Origin: Epiperipatus broadwayi
Lineage: Eukaryota; Onychophora; Udeonychophora; Euonychophora; Peripatidae
DNA: 64,000 bases
Direction: 5' to 3'
NCBI GenBank assembly: GCA_028023455.1
Contig: JAQFVV010000455.1
Span: forward strand, 310,001 to 374,000
Below the pieces are notes generated by a model, which was given only the letters and a program-made list of their open reading frames with translations, did no database searches and was not told the origin of the DNA. Both the position numbers and the translations under genes were made by a program. Below are positions 1 to 9,674 of this stretch, piece after piece (position 1 is the stretch's first letter; every line of letters begins with the position of its first letter).

Positions 1-370
1 TATACTATAAGGTGTGGCCCTTACATCCCTCCAGTATCATTTACACACCTTTTTGGCCTAATTCAAATTCAGGACCCCCCTAAAATAACATTATCAACTA
101 AACACTCCATTAATAAAAATGAAACACTATAATTGAGAAATCATTAGTTAGTATATACATTTACATCCCAACTTAATCATATGATATATAGATATTCAAA
201 TTAAAATATAAAGTACAGACCCGACAACTAACCTTTATCAAAGTTATCTCGATAATTGTGATGTAAATCCAATACATTACAACAACACAAGAGAAATATG
301 ATCAATGCAAACAAATAAAGAACTTATTTTAAAGAAAAGAAACAACAAACAAATTTTATTGTTATTAACA

Positions 371-476
371 TTTTTTTCTCATGTGTCATAGCATCAGCCA
401 GGAAGCGAACCCGCTAACCCGGGACAATTGCTTGTAAAGCTGCTGTTGCTGACCTCTCAACCACCAATGCTTGACC
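371..476 (-). mobile_element. tRNA-derived short SINE, copy 1
   Basis: A SINE of about 106 bp reading on the minus strand. The tRNA-like head starts near 476 with AAGCATTGGTGGTTGAGAGG (A-box-like) and carries a B-box-like GGGTTCGCTTCC. The tail reads ATGACACATGAG followed by an A-run, seen here as the T-run at 371-377. The insertion is bounded by an 8-bp target-site duplication, TATTAACA, at 363-370 and 477-484. It belongs to the variant whose variable-arm region is longer than in tRNA-Gly. The best-preserved relatives are at 41916-42013 and 49417-49519. It has no coding capacity, so a LINE must have mobilised it; which one is not visible. Confidence 0.75.
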
Positions 477-484
477 TATTAACA

Positions 485-3400
485 TATTATTTATATATAA
501 TAATCACTAATAATGATGTAAACAATGGACCTAAATCAAATCAGAACTTAGTATTCAAAGTCACCAAAGAATACCTTCAATGGAATATCTTGGTTATAAT
601 AATAGAAAAATATAAAAACCAATGAGCTTCTTTGCTGAAAGCAGAAAAAAAAATTATCTGCTGAAAAACCTGGGTAAATTTAAGCAGAGAATTTAAATTT
701 GCAATTCAAATAGTAATACCATTCTCAATTGAGGTGAAATAGTAATAGAAATAACTATTTGAATATTCAAGAAAGTAATAAAAAGCATATCAAATTCAAA
801 CTAGCCAACTGAGGAATTCAAAACTGAAATCTTCAAAATTAAATTTGAATTATTCGAATTTTCATAGGGTTACTAATCTTTAAACCATAGATCAAACTAA
901 CTTTGGATTAAGGATATCTAATAATAAAAATATCGCTGTTATTTCATCCAAGACATTTTAATATATTGTAACCAGTTGGTTATAAAGCACACAATAATGT
1001 AGTGTGTGTGCATATAAAGTAAAGGAAAAGTAGAAATAAACAGACAAAAATAGTAGTAGATATTTTCTACATTCATTGAAATAAAAATAATAAATAAAGG
1101 GTTAAATAACACCTGGATTTAAAATAATATTTTATTATAAAATTAAATATTTAAAAAAGGTTTGATAAATAAAATTTAATATTTTTATTCTGATTTTGAA
1201 AATTTAAAAATAAGCATGTTTCCTAATAATTATAAAAATGTCTATTTTTGACATCTTTTAATTACCATTAGTATATAGATCACACCTTTGGTCAAATTCC
1301 AAAGGATTAAAGTTAATTGAAAACAGTCACTATGTTTTTATCACCAGATCCAACCAAGATTATAAAAAGACTTATAAAAAATATCATTTACTTTTTGCTT
1401 GCAGTTTTGTAAGAGTTGGCCAGAAGAGTCTGGTTTTAATATTTTGAGCAGTGGCCAATTAGGCCAACTGCAAGATTTGGCTTTAATTTTCTGGGAAGTG
1501 GGTAGCAGAAGAGCTAACTGCAAAGTTGGCTAAAGTATTTTGCAAAGAGTTGGTAACTGTAGCAAAGAATGGCAACAGTAAAGCTAGCTGCAGAGATGGC
1601 TAGTATAATTATAAAGAGAACTGCCATGAGAATGTAAGAATGCAAGGAAGTAGCTGCTATTCAGTTCAATAGTGGAGTTTAAATTCACATGGAAGTTAAT
1701 GACACACTTCTTTGTGTTGAAATTCATTGCTTTAAAAGTGTTCTGGAAAACACTAATCTGAACTTACTAAATCCAAGTCTAAGTGGAATCAACTACAGAA
1801 GGGAGAAAGCCAATCATACCTGTATTATATACTTTTACCTGATAATGACAATTGCCTGGATTGACCAAAAAACAGCTTGCTCAAGAGAAACACCAGATCA
1901 ATAAAGAAGTAGTTATATGTATGCTACTGTGTCTACATGCAGAGAAGCACAGATAAACATGTATACAAAAGTGAGTTGTTTTTAAATAATTCATTTGGAT
2001 GACATTTTAAGTCTATATTTTTAAATTTAAAGACATTTATAATTAGTTAAGAGGTAACCTAATAAAAAGATTTCTAACCTCTCGAAAATTGGCTATACTT
2101 TTTTTTAAAATAATAAAAGAAAGCTATAATAGAATTTGATAAACTGATTTTTTTAATACTGATACACACATATATATGTAAATTTTATGTATATTCAAAA
2201 CGGAATTATTAATTATAAACGTAGTTATTTATTGTTTGACAAAATTAAATTTGTTAATAATCTGTGCAATTCTATGTTTTAATAAACCTAGCATAAGTAT
2301 TTGTGTTATTAAAAATATAATTTAAAAGCTTAATCATGTATTATTACAGAACAAGTTAAATATGTTCAGAAATTTTATGCACACACATGTATGTGTGCAT
2401 ATATCTGTCAATTGTATTATAAATACCAATGCTTGTGAAGTATAACACATATGTAAAATTTAATCATTTTTTGTCATTATTAAAAATCTATTGAAATATA
2501 TTAATTGTATATTAGATATCATGCATCTATGCACACATATAGATAAATCAATGTAACAATTTGAATTTTGAATAGTAATTATGTAAATCGCAATGTGATC
2601 ATTTGAAATTTTGTATAGTAATCAAAATCAGAAAGCTTACATGTATGTAATCTTATTTTTATAGACCTTACTTTCAATTGCTTATTTTTATTAGTAATAA
2701 GCTTGTATTCAATTGGTAAAAATTGTTTCCATCATCTCTTGGTCACAATCAGTAAAAGAGCTTATCTTCTCTGAGCTAGATTTGAGCAGGATGAATGGGG
2801 ATGTGTATTTAGTGCTTTTGGGGCATCCAGTGATGATCAATCATTATCATCCTGGTTGGTGCATAAGATTATATTCTTTAAAGCCCATGCAATATATTTT
2901 ATTTTAGTTTAGCCTTATTACAAATTTTTATAGTTGGCCAGTACATTAATGGTATTTAAGTGGCCAAAGCATTGATGATGATCAGCATGCTTTAATATCC
3001 CAGCATTATTGTTTACATTTTTTTAGTTATGTATTTTGATGAATACACACTTACTTTGTGCCTCCAAATTAAAGATTAAACAATTGCCCCAATATAGCAA
3101 AGGCTCAATAGTTAGTCTGGTCTATAGAAGACCCATTTCCGAACCAGTCACAAGGTTGACTGTTGATTTATACTTTTTATTGTTCAAATCTGGCCACAAG
3201 ATGGACTGTTGATTTTATTCTGATGTAGTTTGACTTTGATCATTCTTGATGATGAATGGTTTATTTTGAGTATTACTTATCATTTTTTTTACTTTATAAT
3301 GCTGATTAATAGTTAATGATGCTTATAGTTGCTCTTCTGATCTCTTGGAAATTGTCTTGATCTCATGCTCCCTTTAAATATACCTTACTTATATATACTT

Positions 3401-3514
3401 CTTGTAAATTTTATATTAAAACATTTTATTTGAAATATTGTTGACTTGGAGTGGTGATCACCCCAGGTTCACCTCTTTGATTGCCCCATCCCATTACAAT
3501 ATATATATATATAT
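485..3514. other. AT-rich DNA, no gene recognised
   Basis: Apart from the degenerate repeat at 1397-1625, this stretch holds only short ORFs without recognisable motifs. A short phrase containing GACTGTTGATTT recurs near 3150 and 3200. The segment ends in TTACA directly before a (TA)n array at about 3500, which is also how the LTR of the element at 7560 ends. I cannot define an LTR start here, so no element is called. Confidence 0.5.
1397..1625. repeat. degenerate tandem repeat (~50 bp period)
   Basis: The phrase AACTGCAAAGTTGGCTAAAG recurs four to five times in diverged form: AACTGCAAGATTTGGC near 1465, AACTGCAAAGTTGGC near 1517, AGCTGCAGAGATGGC near 1587, and GCAGTTTTGTAAGAGTTGGC near 1402. 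Spacing is irregular, roughly 50-60 bp. It looks like an old minisatellite. A decayed coding repeat is possible, but no long frame is open. Confidence 0.4.
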
Positions 3515-3653
3515 ATGAAAAGCAAAAATGCAAGTTAAAAAACTTGCTAACGCTTGTATTTATGTCCACAGATGGCGTTCTACCAAAAACATCGATCAAG
3601 CGTATGTTTTGTTTACATAAACGTCAGAGTAGTATTCACTATCTCTAACTATA

Positions 3654-3711
3654 ATTCCACTTTCAGATCATGATTTCAAGCTATTTGCTATCATCAGTGA
3701 AAGACAGGAAT
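3654..3711 (-). ncRNA. hammerhead ribozyme, PLE pLTR copy A
   Basis: A type I hammerhead layout reads on the minus strand: outer stem I AUUCC, UGU, inner stem I CUUUCA, core CUGAUGA, a small stem II (AGC/GCU around AAAUA), core GAAA, UCAUGA, cleavage dinucleotide UC, then UGAAAG and GGAAU closing stem I. Both stem I segments are perfectly complementary (6 bp and 5 bp). Stem III is only two pairs plus A15.1-U16.1, but AUCAUGAU is self-complementary, so a dimer could extend it. The weak point is a U·U where position 10.1-11.1 is normally G-C. Hammerheads of this type are known from PLEs. Activity is inferred. Confidence 0.75.
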
Positions 3712-4058
3712 AAAGAAACTAGATCTAAACACAAACTCTGAACGTTTATGAAAGAATTTCTATTCAGCTTGCAAGCGTGAATTTTTTAGACACGTAATGT
3801 CTTCAAACTCAGCATAGCAAACCAGATAGCTATATGGGTCTGATATCAGTTCAGCATCTCTACATAGTAGAAGCCTCTGCAATCTATATCATTGCAAGAA
3901 AGACCTCAAAGGTACATTTATGAAAAACAAAAATGCAAGTTAAAAAACTTGCTAACGCTTGTATTTATGTCCACAGATGGCGTTCTACCAAAAACACCGA
4001 TCAAGCGTATGTTTTGTTTACATAAACGTCAGAGTAGTATTCACTATCTCTAACTATA

Positions 4059-4116
4059 ATTCCACTTTCAGATCATGATTTCAAGCTATTTGCTATCATC
4101 AGTGAAAGACAGGAAT
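4059..4116 (-). ncRNA. hammerhead ribozyme, PLE pLTR copy B
   Basis: Identical in core and stems to the motif at 3654-3711, from which it lies 405 bp away in the same orientation. CUGAUGA, GAAA and the UC cleavage site are all intact on the minus strand. Inner stem I is CUUUCA/UGAAAG and the outer stem is AUUCC/GGAAU. It sits in the truncated second unit, 30 bp from the orientation switch at 4145. Confidence 0.75.
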
Positions 4117-4414
4117 AAAGAAACTAGATCTAAACACAAACTCTGAAATCTGTGGACATAAATACAAGCGTTAGCAAGTTTTTTAACTTGCATTTTTGTT
4201 TTTCATAAATGTACCTTTGAGGTCTTTCTTGCAATGATATAGATTGCAGAGGCTTCTACTATGTGGAGATGCTGAACTGATATCAGACCCATATAGCTAT
4301 CTGATTTGCTATGCTGAGTTTGAAGACATTACGTGTCTAAAAAATTCACGCTTGCAAGCTGAATAGAAATTGTTTCATAAACGCTCAGAGTTTGTGTTTA
4401 GATCTAGTTTCTTT

Positions 4415-4472
4415 ATTCCTGTCTCTCACTGATGATAGCAAATAGCTTGAAATCATGATCTGAAAGTGGAAT
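4415..4472 (+). ncRNA. hammerhead ribozyme, PLE pLTR copy C
   Basis: Plus-strand hammerhead in the same sense as the PLE ORF. The cores CUGAUGA and GAAA are intact and the cleavage site is UC. One change in inner stem I (CUCUCA instead of CUUUCA) leaves a C·A mismatch against UGAAAG. The outer stem AUUCC/GGAAU is kept. Confidence 0.7.
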
Positions 4473-4819
4473 TATAGTTATAGATAGTGAATACTACTCT
4501 GATGTTTATGTAAACAAAACATACGCTTGATCGGTGTTTTTGGTAGAACGCCATCTGTGGACATAAATACAAGCGTTAGCAAGTTTTTTAACTTGCATTT
4601 TTGTTTTTCATAAATGTACCTTTGAGGTCTTTCTTGCAATGATATAGATTGCAGAGGCTTCTACTATGTGGACATGCTGAACTGATATCAGACCCATATA
4701 GCTATCTGGTTTGCTATGCTGAGTTTGAAGACATTACGTGTCTAAAAAATTCACGCTTGCAAGCTGAATAGAAATTGTTTCATTAACGCTCAGAGTTTGT
4801 GTTTAGATCTAGTTTCTTT

Positions 4820-4877
4820 ATTCCTGTCTTTCACTGATGATAGCAAATAGCTTGAAATCATGATCTGAAAGTGGAAT
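4820..4877 (+). ncRNA. hammerhead ribozyme, PLE pLTR copy D
   Basis: The cleanest sense-strand copy. AUUCC (4820-4824), CUUUCA (4828-4833), CUGAUGA (4834-4840), a small stem-loop II, GAAA, UCAUGA, UC, then UGAAAG and GGAAU (4873-4877). All helices fit the hammerhead fold except the U·U at the base of stem II. It lies 405 bp from the copies on either side. Inferred role: self-cleavage of the PLE transcript to give unit-length RNA. Confidence 0.8.
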
Positions 4878-5224
4878 TATAGTTAGAGATAGTGAATACT
4901 ACTCTGACATTTATGTAAACAAAACATACGCTTGATCGGTGTTTTTGGTAGAACGCCATCTGTGGACATAAATACAAGCGTTAGCAAGTTTTTTAACTTG
5001 CATTTTTGTTTTTCATAAATGTACCTTTGAGGTCTTTCTTGCAATGATATAGATTACAGAGGCTTCTACTATGTGGAGATGCTGAACTGATATGAGACCC
5101 ATATAGCTATCTGGTTTGCTATGCTGAGTTTGAAGACATTACGTGTCTAAAAAATTCACGCTTGCAAGCTGAATAGAAATTGTTTCATAAACGCTTAGAG
5201 TTTGTGTTTAGATCTAGTTTCTTT

Positions 5225-5282
5225 ATTCCTGTCTTTCACTGATGATAGCAAATAGCTTGAAATCATGATCTGAAAATGGAAT
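5225..5282 (+). ncRNA. hammerhead ribozyme, PLE pLTR copy E
   Basis: Third sense copy, nearest the RT ORF (which opens about 130 bp downstream). The core is intact. The outermost pair of inner stem I is lost (UGAAAA instead of UGAAAG). The outer stem AUUCC/GGAAU is kept. Confidence 0.7.
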
Positions 5283-5386
5283 TATAGTTAGAGATAGTGA
5301 ATACTACTCTGACGTTTATGTAAACAAAACATACGCTTGATCGGTGTTTTTGGTAGAACGCCATCTGTGGACATATATATATATTA

Positions 5387-6705
5387 CCTTTTGAGAATAT
5401 TATTTGCAGAGTGGAAAGTAGTTTATCAAAAATACCTTGCAGGGATGCAGATATAGTGAGGGGGGAAATATACGATATTTTAAATAAAGCCAAACCACCT
5501 AAAACTAATTTATCAATTAATGAAAGAAGAGCTTTGTTTGCATTAAAAAATGACAAATCTATTATTATTCTTCCGGAAGATAAGGGTAATACTACAGTAA
5601 TTTTAAATAAGGCTGATTATTTTAAAAAAATACATGATTTATTAAATGATAATATTTATAAAAAAATTTATAGAGATCCTATGACTTATCTTGAAAAGAA
5701 AACGAAAGCATTAATTTATTCTGCTGATCTAGATTTAGAAACAAAGATACAGCTTACTCCCAGAAAAAAATCTTATTTTTATCCAAAATTATATGGTTTA
5801 CCAAAAATTCACAAGCCAGCTATTCCATTGAGATCGATTGTAAGTGCAGTTGGTTCACCTACACAGACACTAGCTCGTTTTTTGACTTCTTTTTTACAGC
5901 CGCATTTAACAACGCTGTCATCATATGTTAAAGATGCTAATCATTTTCTTGAGCTTATCCGGGATATTAAATTGACTAAGTATGATATTTTTGTAAGTTT
6001 TGACATTGTTTCACTTTTTACTAGTGTACCTGTAAATGAAGCAATTCAAGTTTTAAAAAATGTTCAGCTGCCTAATTTTGTTGTGGTTTTGATTGAACAT
6101 TGCTTATCGAATACATTTTTTTGTTTTTGATGGGCAGATGTATAAACAACCATCAGGTCTAGCTATGGGTCCACCAATTTCTCCAGCATTAGCTTCTATT
6201 TTTATGGAGGATTTGGAAAATAAAATTTTGACTTTAGCAGTTAAAAAACCATCTATGTAGCTGAGATATGTTGATGATACCTTTGTTATTTGGCCTCATG
6301 GTAAGCATGCTCTTGATGACTTTTTTAATTTTTTAAACTCTTTTCACAACAATATTAAATTTACCATGGAAATAGAAAATAATAATCAATTACCTTTTTT
6401 AGATGTTTTGATTGAAAGAAGGGAAGATGGTTATTTATCCCATGGTATATATAAAAAACCAACACACACTGGGAGATATCTGCATTTTTCCTCTCATCAC
6501 CATCCTGCACAACTATTTTCAATGGAAAAGACATTATTGGATACAACAAAGAGATTTTCTGATGATAGCCATTTTCACCGGGACTTTTTGCTACTAATAA
6601 AATGCTTCTTCATAATGGTTTTAATTACAACATTATTAATAGGGCTTATACATATAAAAAGAAAAAAGATTTTGATATATCAAAAATTAAGTCAATTTTG
6701 CCATA
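5387..6705 (+). pseudogene. PLE reverse transcriptase domain (frameshifted)
   Basis: Reverse transcriptase of a Penelope-like element, which would copy element RNA at a nicked target. The first frame (5411-6130) shows the PLE signatures LPEDKGN, YGLPKIHK, LRSIVSAVGSPT and SFDIVSLFTSVP. A frameshift in the T-rich run near 6113-6126 moves reading to the frame that continues with SGLAMGPPISP. That frame has a stop (TAG at 6258-6260) directly before LRYVDDTFVIW; YVDD is at 6267-6278, so the catalytic box survives. Further on come the thumb-like LPFLDVLIER and KPTHTGRYLHF. The reading reaches LPYI at about 6705, where a (TA)n array and the inserted fragment break it. The region is not functional as read. 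Confidence 0.85.
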
Positions 6706-6714
6706 TATATATAT

Positions 6715-6911
6715 ATGATAAACAAAAATGCAAGTTAAAAAACTTGCTAACGCTTGTATTTATGTCCACAGATGGCGTTCTACCAAAAACACCGATCAAG
6801 CGTATGTTCTGTTTACATAAACGTCAGAGTAGCATTCACTATCTCTAACTATAATTCCACTTTCAGATCATGATTTCAAGCTATTTGCTATCGTCAGTGA
6901 AAGACAGGAAT
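6715..6911 (-). mobile_element. 197-bp hammerhead unit inserted in the PLE ORF
   Basis: A short piece of the pLTR unit, in antisense, lies inside the PLE coding region between the RT and endonuclease parts. It is flanked on both sides by (TA)n (about 6702-6716 and 6910-6920). In its own orientation it starts exactly at the first base of the hammerhead outer stem (6911) and ends at the TTTATCAT boundary (6715), matching the boundary used at 3515 and 15155. Removing it joins LPYI to RIGNIL, the expected PLE order. This looks like an independent insertion of a hammerhead-containing unit. Confidence 0.65.
6854..6911 (-). ncRNA. hammerhead ribozyme, copy F in nested unit
   Basis: Minus-strand hammerhead with core CUGACGA. 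The change from CUGAUGA falls at the seventh nucleotide, the position that tolerates any base in the consensus CUGANGA, so the core is still consistent with activity. Stem I (6 + 5 bp), GAAA and UC are intact. The motif forms the exact 5' end of the inserted unit. Confidence 0.65.
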
Positions 6912-6920
6912 ATATATATA

Positions 6921-7375
6921 GAATTGGTAACATTTTAAAGAATAATAATATTCACACAATTTACACTACTTATAAAAAAATTAGTGAAATATTTCCACTT
7001 CCTAAAGATAAAATTGCTTTGGAGTGTCATGGTGTATATGAAATTCCATGTAGGGTTTGTCCACATGCACATATAGGACAGACTAATCATAGAATAAATA
7101 TTAGAAAGGAAGAACACATTCTGGCAGTGAGAGAAAAATCCAATTCATCAGCAATTTATTCTCATATAAAATTAACAAATCATGATATCAATTTTGAAAA
7201 AACAAATATTTTAGCAAAAATTGAACAATATGACCAGAGATTGCTAAGAGAAGCTATAGAGATTTTTAAAAGGCCCAAGAGTATAAATGAAAGGTGTGAA
7301 TTAAAGAAGATTAACAACATTTGGAACAAGCTATTGGAAGAGAAAATAAATTTTAAAACTTCTCAACCAATATAA
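6921..7375 (+). pseudogene. PLE GIY-YIG endonuclease domain
   Basis: C-terminal endonuclease of the PLE, the nickase thought to start target-primed reverse transcription. An open frame runs from about 6921, through a Met at 7019, to a TAA at 7373-7375. Motifs in order: RIGNILKNNNIHTIY (linker), GVYEIPCRVC (GIY part plus the CxxC typical of this family), HIGQTNHRI (YIG part, with His replacing the first Tyr), REAIEIF (catalytic Glu region), then a basic tail. The frame differs from that of the preceding RT segment. The Tyr-to-His change and the cut from the RT argue against function. Confidence 0.85.
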
Positions 7376-7476
7376 TTTAAATATGAGGAGAAAGAAAATG
7401 ATAAAAATGATTTTAAATCTCACATGCATTCTTATGATTTGAGAAAGAGGACGCTCTGAGGAAGGTACTTGATATT

Positions 7477-7510
7477 GTAGTGAAACATCAGCAATTAGCT
7501 ATTTCACTAC
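7477..7510 (+). other. hairpin in PLE 3' tail
   Basis: GTAGTGAAA (7477-7485) pairs perfectly with TTTCACTAC (7502-7510) across a 16-nt loop, about 100 bp after the endonuclease stop and 30 bp before the terminal (TA)n. Structured 3' tails can help an RT recognise its own RNA. That role is inference here. Confidence 0.5.
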
Positions 7511-7559
7511 ACGGAATATCCCACAAATAGTAATAATAATATGATATATATATATATAT

Positions 7560-9287
7560 TGTGACGGCCATGTAAAGTCGCCATCACACATATATATTTA
7601 TTAATAAAATTAGATAACTTAGCTACTAGAAAGTAATAAAGGTAAATGATTAGCTACTAAATTTAAAAAAAAAGAAAGAAAGAATTCAAATGTCGAAATT
7701 ACTTTGGATTTTGTAATAGTAAGAGAAGGGGAGGGGGTGCATAAAGAAATGCGTCTTTTTCTCTCATTTAAAAAAAACTATTGTAACAAGTTAAAATAAG
7801 TTATAAACATAAATTTGAAAATGAATTGTAAACTTTTAAGTAAAATTTAAATGTAATATGTAATATAAAAACAATATGGCCAGATAAATTAGAGGTGTTA
7901 AAGTCTATTGGACTAATTAAATTCCTCGGACAAAGAAAAATGTATAACAAGGAAAAGCTTATAATTACAGCTAAATTAATTAAAACCTACATTCCAGCCA
8001 CTAATTAAACAAATAGGTTGATAAGAGTTCATCAGAAATCTAAAACATTAATTAAAAAGTTACAAAAACAATGAACAAAAGAAAGACAGTAAGACCAGAG
8101 TGACAATTATTATCTGTTCATTACTAGTAGAGATTTTGAGAAAGCAACAGCTCAAAGAAAATGAAAGAAGTGCATGGCTAGTGGTGTTAAAGGGACATGG
8201 GTTCGTATTCAATCCATCTCACCACTGACTCACAACGTAAGATCTAAGCCCGACCTGCTAGAGAGACCACTGTTTCTGTGACTGAACAACCTAAAAATCT
8301 ACCTAAAGAATCGACAAGAAGTAAAAAAAAACTGGAACGAGAAATAACCCCACAAACTGAGAGAGAAAATAAATCCAGCTGACAGTGAAGGACATACCGT
8401 CTCTACAAAAAAAGGGATGATCTCCCACTGGACGGTAAAGAGCGCTCGAAAGAAATACCCATGGAAACAACTACAATGAAAATCTAGGTAAAAGCATGCA
8501 TGCATTTTAATTTTTAATGATCTTAAATAAATAAACAAGGAACAATTTTGATAAATTTAGAACTCTACCCAATAGGACTTCAAAATAACTTTTATACTTG
8601 ATCTGTTTTATTATGTTTTATTATAGCCACGTATTATATAAGTGTGTGTGTTTTTTTATTATTGTTATCATGTATTTTTTTTTATATAACAGTGAGTGTT
8701 ATTAAACATATTTATTCATTATATTTAAAGTGTTTGCACTTGCTTTATTCTCCTATCACCAAGCTACAACAAGGGGAAATTGTAATTTAGTGATTAAAGG
8801 GTAAGGCTGATTTTAAAAGATATTTGTGTGCTGCTTGTTTGTGAGAATTTTCCCAATTATATAAAATAAATAGCAAGAGCTGGACATTTGTAAATTTCTT
8901 GGAAATAGTTTTGCTTTGTTCAGCAGCCAAGAGTTATTGGCCGGGAAATATAATGCCAAGATAATATGTACGTATTGCCTCGGAGTTCGGTCAAGGGTAC
9001 AGATATGAAGTAAATTTTTATCTGTATTTGCTCTCTGCTTGCATTGTAACAGCATTGGCTATTAATTAAATTAAGAAATAAATAAATGAAAGGAAGAATC
9101 AAAGTTGGAAAAAATAAAGGATAATAAATAAGAATAAAATGCTATAAAATAAATATAAGTGAAAATAAAATGTTGTAAGATAAAAATAAATAAAATAATA
9201 GAACTAAGAAAACTAATAAAATCAACCAACAAATAAGAATTTCCATCAAAAAACATTTCTGTTCACAAAAGTCATATTTCCGTTACA
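7560..9287 (+). repeat. 5' LTR of element 1
   Basis: A 1,728-bp LTR. It begins TGTGACGGCC at the end of the (TA)n array and ends TTCCGTTACA before the primer-binding site. It matches 12214-14304 almost throughout, apart from scattered substitutions, an 8-nt indel near 7820, and the two later insertions in the 3' copy. Short minus-strand ORFs within it occur in both LTRs but match nothing I recognise. Confidence 0.85.
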
Positions 9288-9289
9288 AT

Positions 9290-9307
9290 TGGGGGCCAGT
9301 CCGGGAT
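9290..9307 (+). other. primer-binding site of element 1
   Basis: TGGGGGCCAGTCCGGGAT begins two bases after the LTR's terminal CA, the expected place and form for a site complementary to a tRNA 3' end (TGG...CCGGGA). It differs from the well-known tRNA-Pro type site at only a few central bases. I do not assign the tRNA firmly. Confidence 0.75.
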
Positions 9308-9674
9308 ATTTTCACGTTTACAAGTTCAGCCCATTTAAATTTGAATATAACAAAATTAATAGTTTATGCAATAATTAATAAACAAAGCAAAAAAAACAAC
9401 TTGGTGGTAGACAAAAGCAAGAAATAAAATAAAATAATAGAGGATAAAAGGAGAGAAAGAGAACGTGATATAATTTGGGAAGTTAGGTTGTAAATTGGAG
9501 ACAGTTGTGGATGGGTCTTGAAGGCAGATGTGGGTGGGTGATGATTAGTGAGTGGGACGAGGAGAGTCGAACAAACGTACCTAGTGTCAGTGAAATATAA
9601 AGTCAGTAAAGTAAGATAATCCTATAAGGAGAGAGTTAGAATAATAAAGCCGTAGAATAAAATATAAGTGATTA

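Larger units (their letters stand above)
3515..4145 (-). repeat. PLE pLTR units, minus orientation (one full, one partial)
   Basis: Two units of the Penelope-type terminal repeat run in minus orientation. A full 405-bp unit (3515-3919) is followed by a truncated one (3920-4145). The period was read from identical landmarks: the hammerhead at 3654 and 4059, and the ATGAAAA boundary at 3515 and 3920, each exactly 405 apart. The left edge abuts a (TA)n array at about 3500-3514. At 4145/4146 the sequence switches to the opposite orientation. An inverted, 5'-truncated pLTR upstream of the sense copies is a common PLE arrangement. Confidence 0.75.
4146..5375 (+). repeat. PLE pLTR units, sense tandem array
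   Basis: Sense-strand pLTR array upstream of the RT ORF. It has a 60-bp tail fragment (4146-4206), two full 405-bp units (4207-4611, 4612-5016) and a third cut after 359 bp (5017-5375). Unit boundaries are taken at TTTTTCAT / AAATGTACC, which recurs at 4206, 4611 and 5016. The last unit stops at GTGGACAT and runs straight into a (TA)n array before the RT sequence. Copies differ by only scattered substitutions, so the array is young or homogenised. Confidence 0.8.
5376..7541 (+). mobile_element. Penelope-like retroelement, decayed body
   Basis: Body of a Penelope-like element running left to right behind the pLTR array. It comprises an RT domain (5387-6700), a 197-bp antisense pLTR fragment inserted in the ORF (6715-6911), and a GIY-YIG endonuclease domain (6921-7375). 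A 3' tail with a small hairpin ends at the (TA)n array 7542-7559. The N-terminal part of the usual PLE protein, upstream of the RT, is missing: the RT starts right at a (TA)n junction. The next element (LTR element 1) begins at the base after the array. Confidence 0.85.

Noticed and set aside
8299-9256. Minus-strand ORFs inside the 5' LTR (also in the 3' LTR)
   Set aside because: They are hydrophobic products of AT-rich sequence, not conserved in length between the two LTRs, with no motif.
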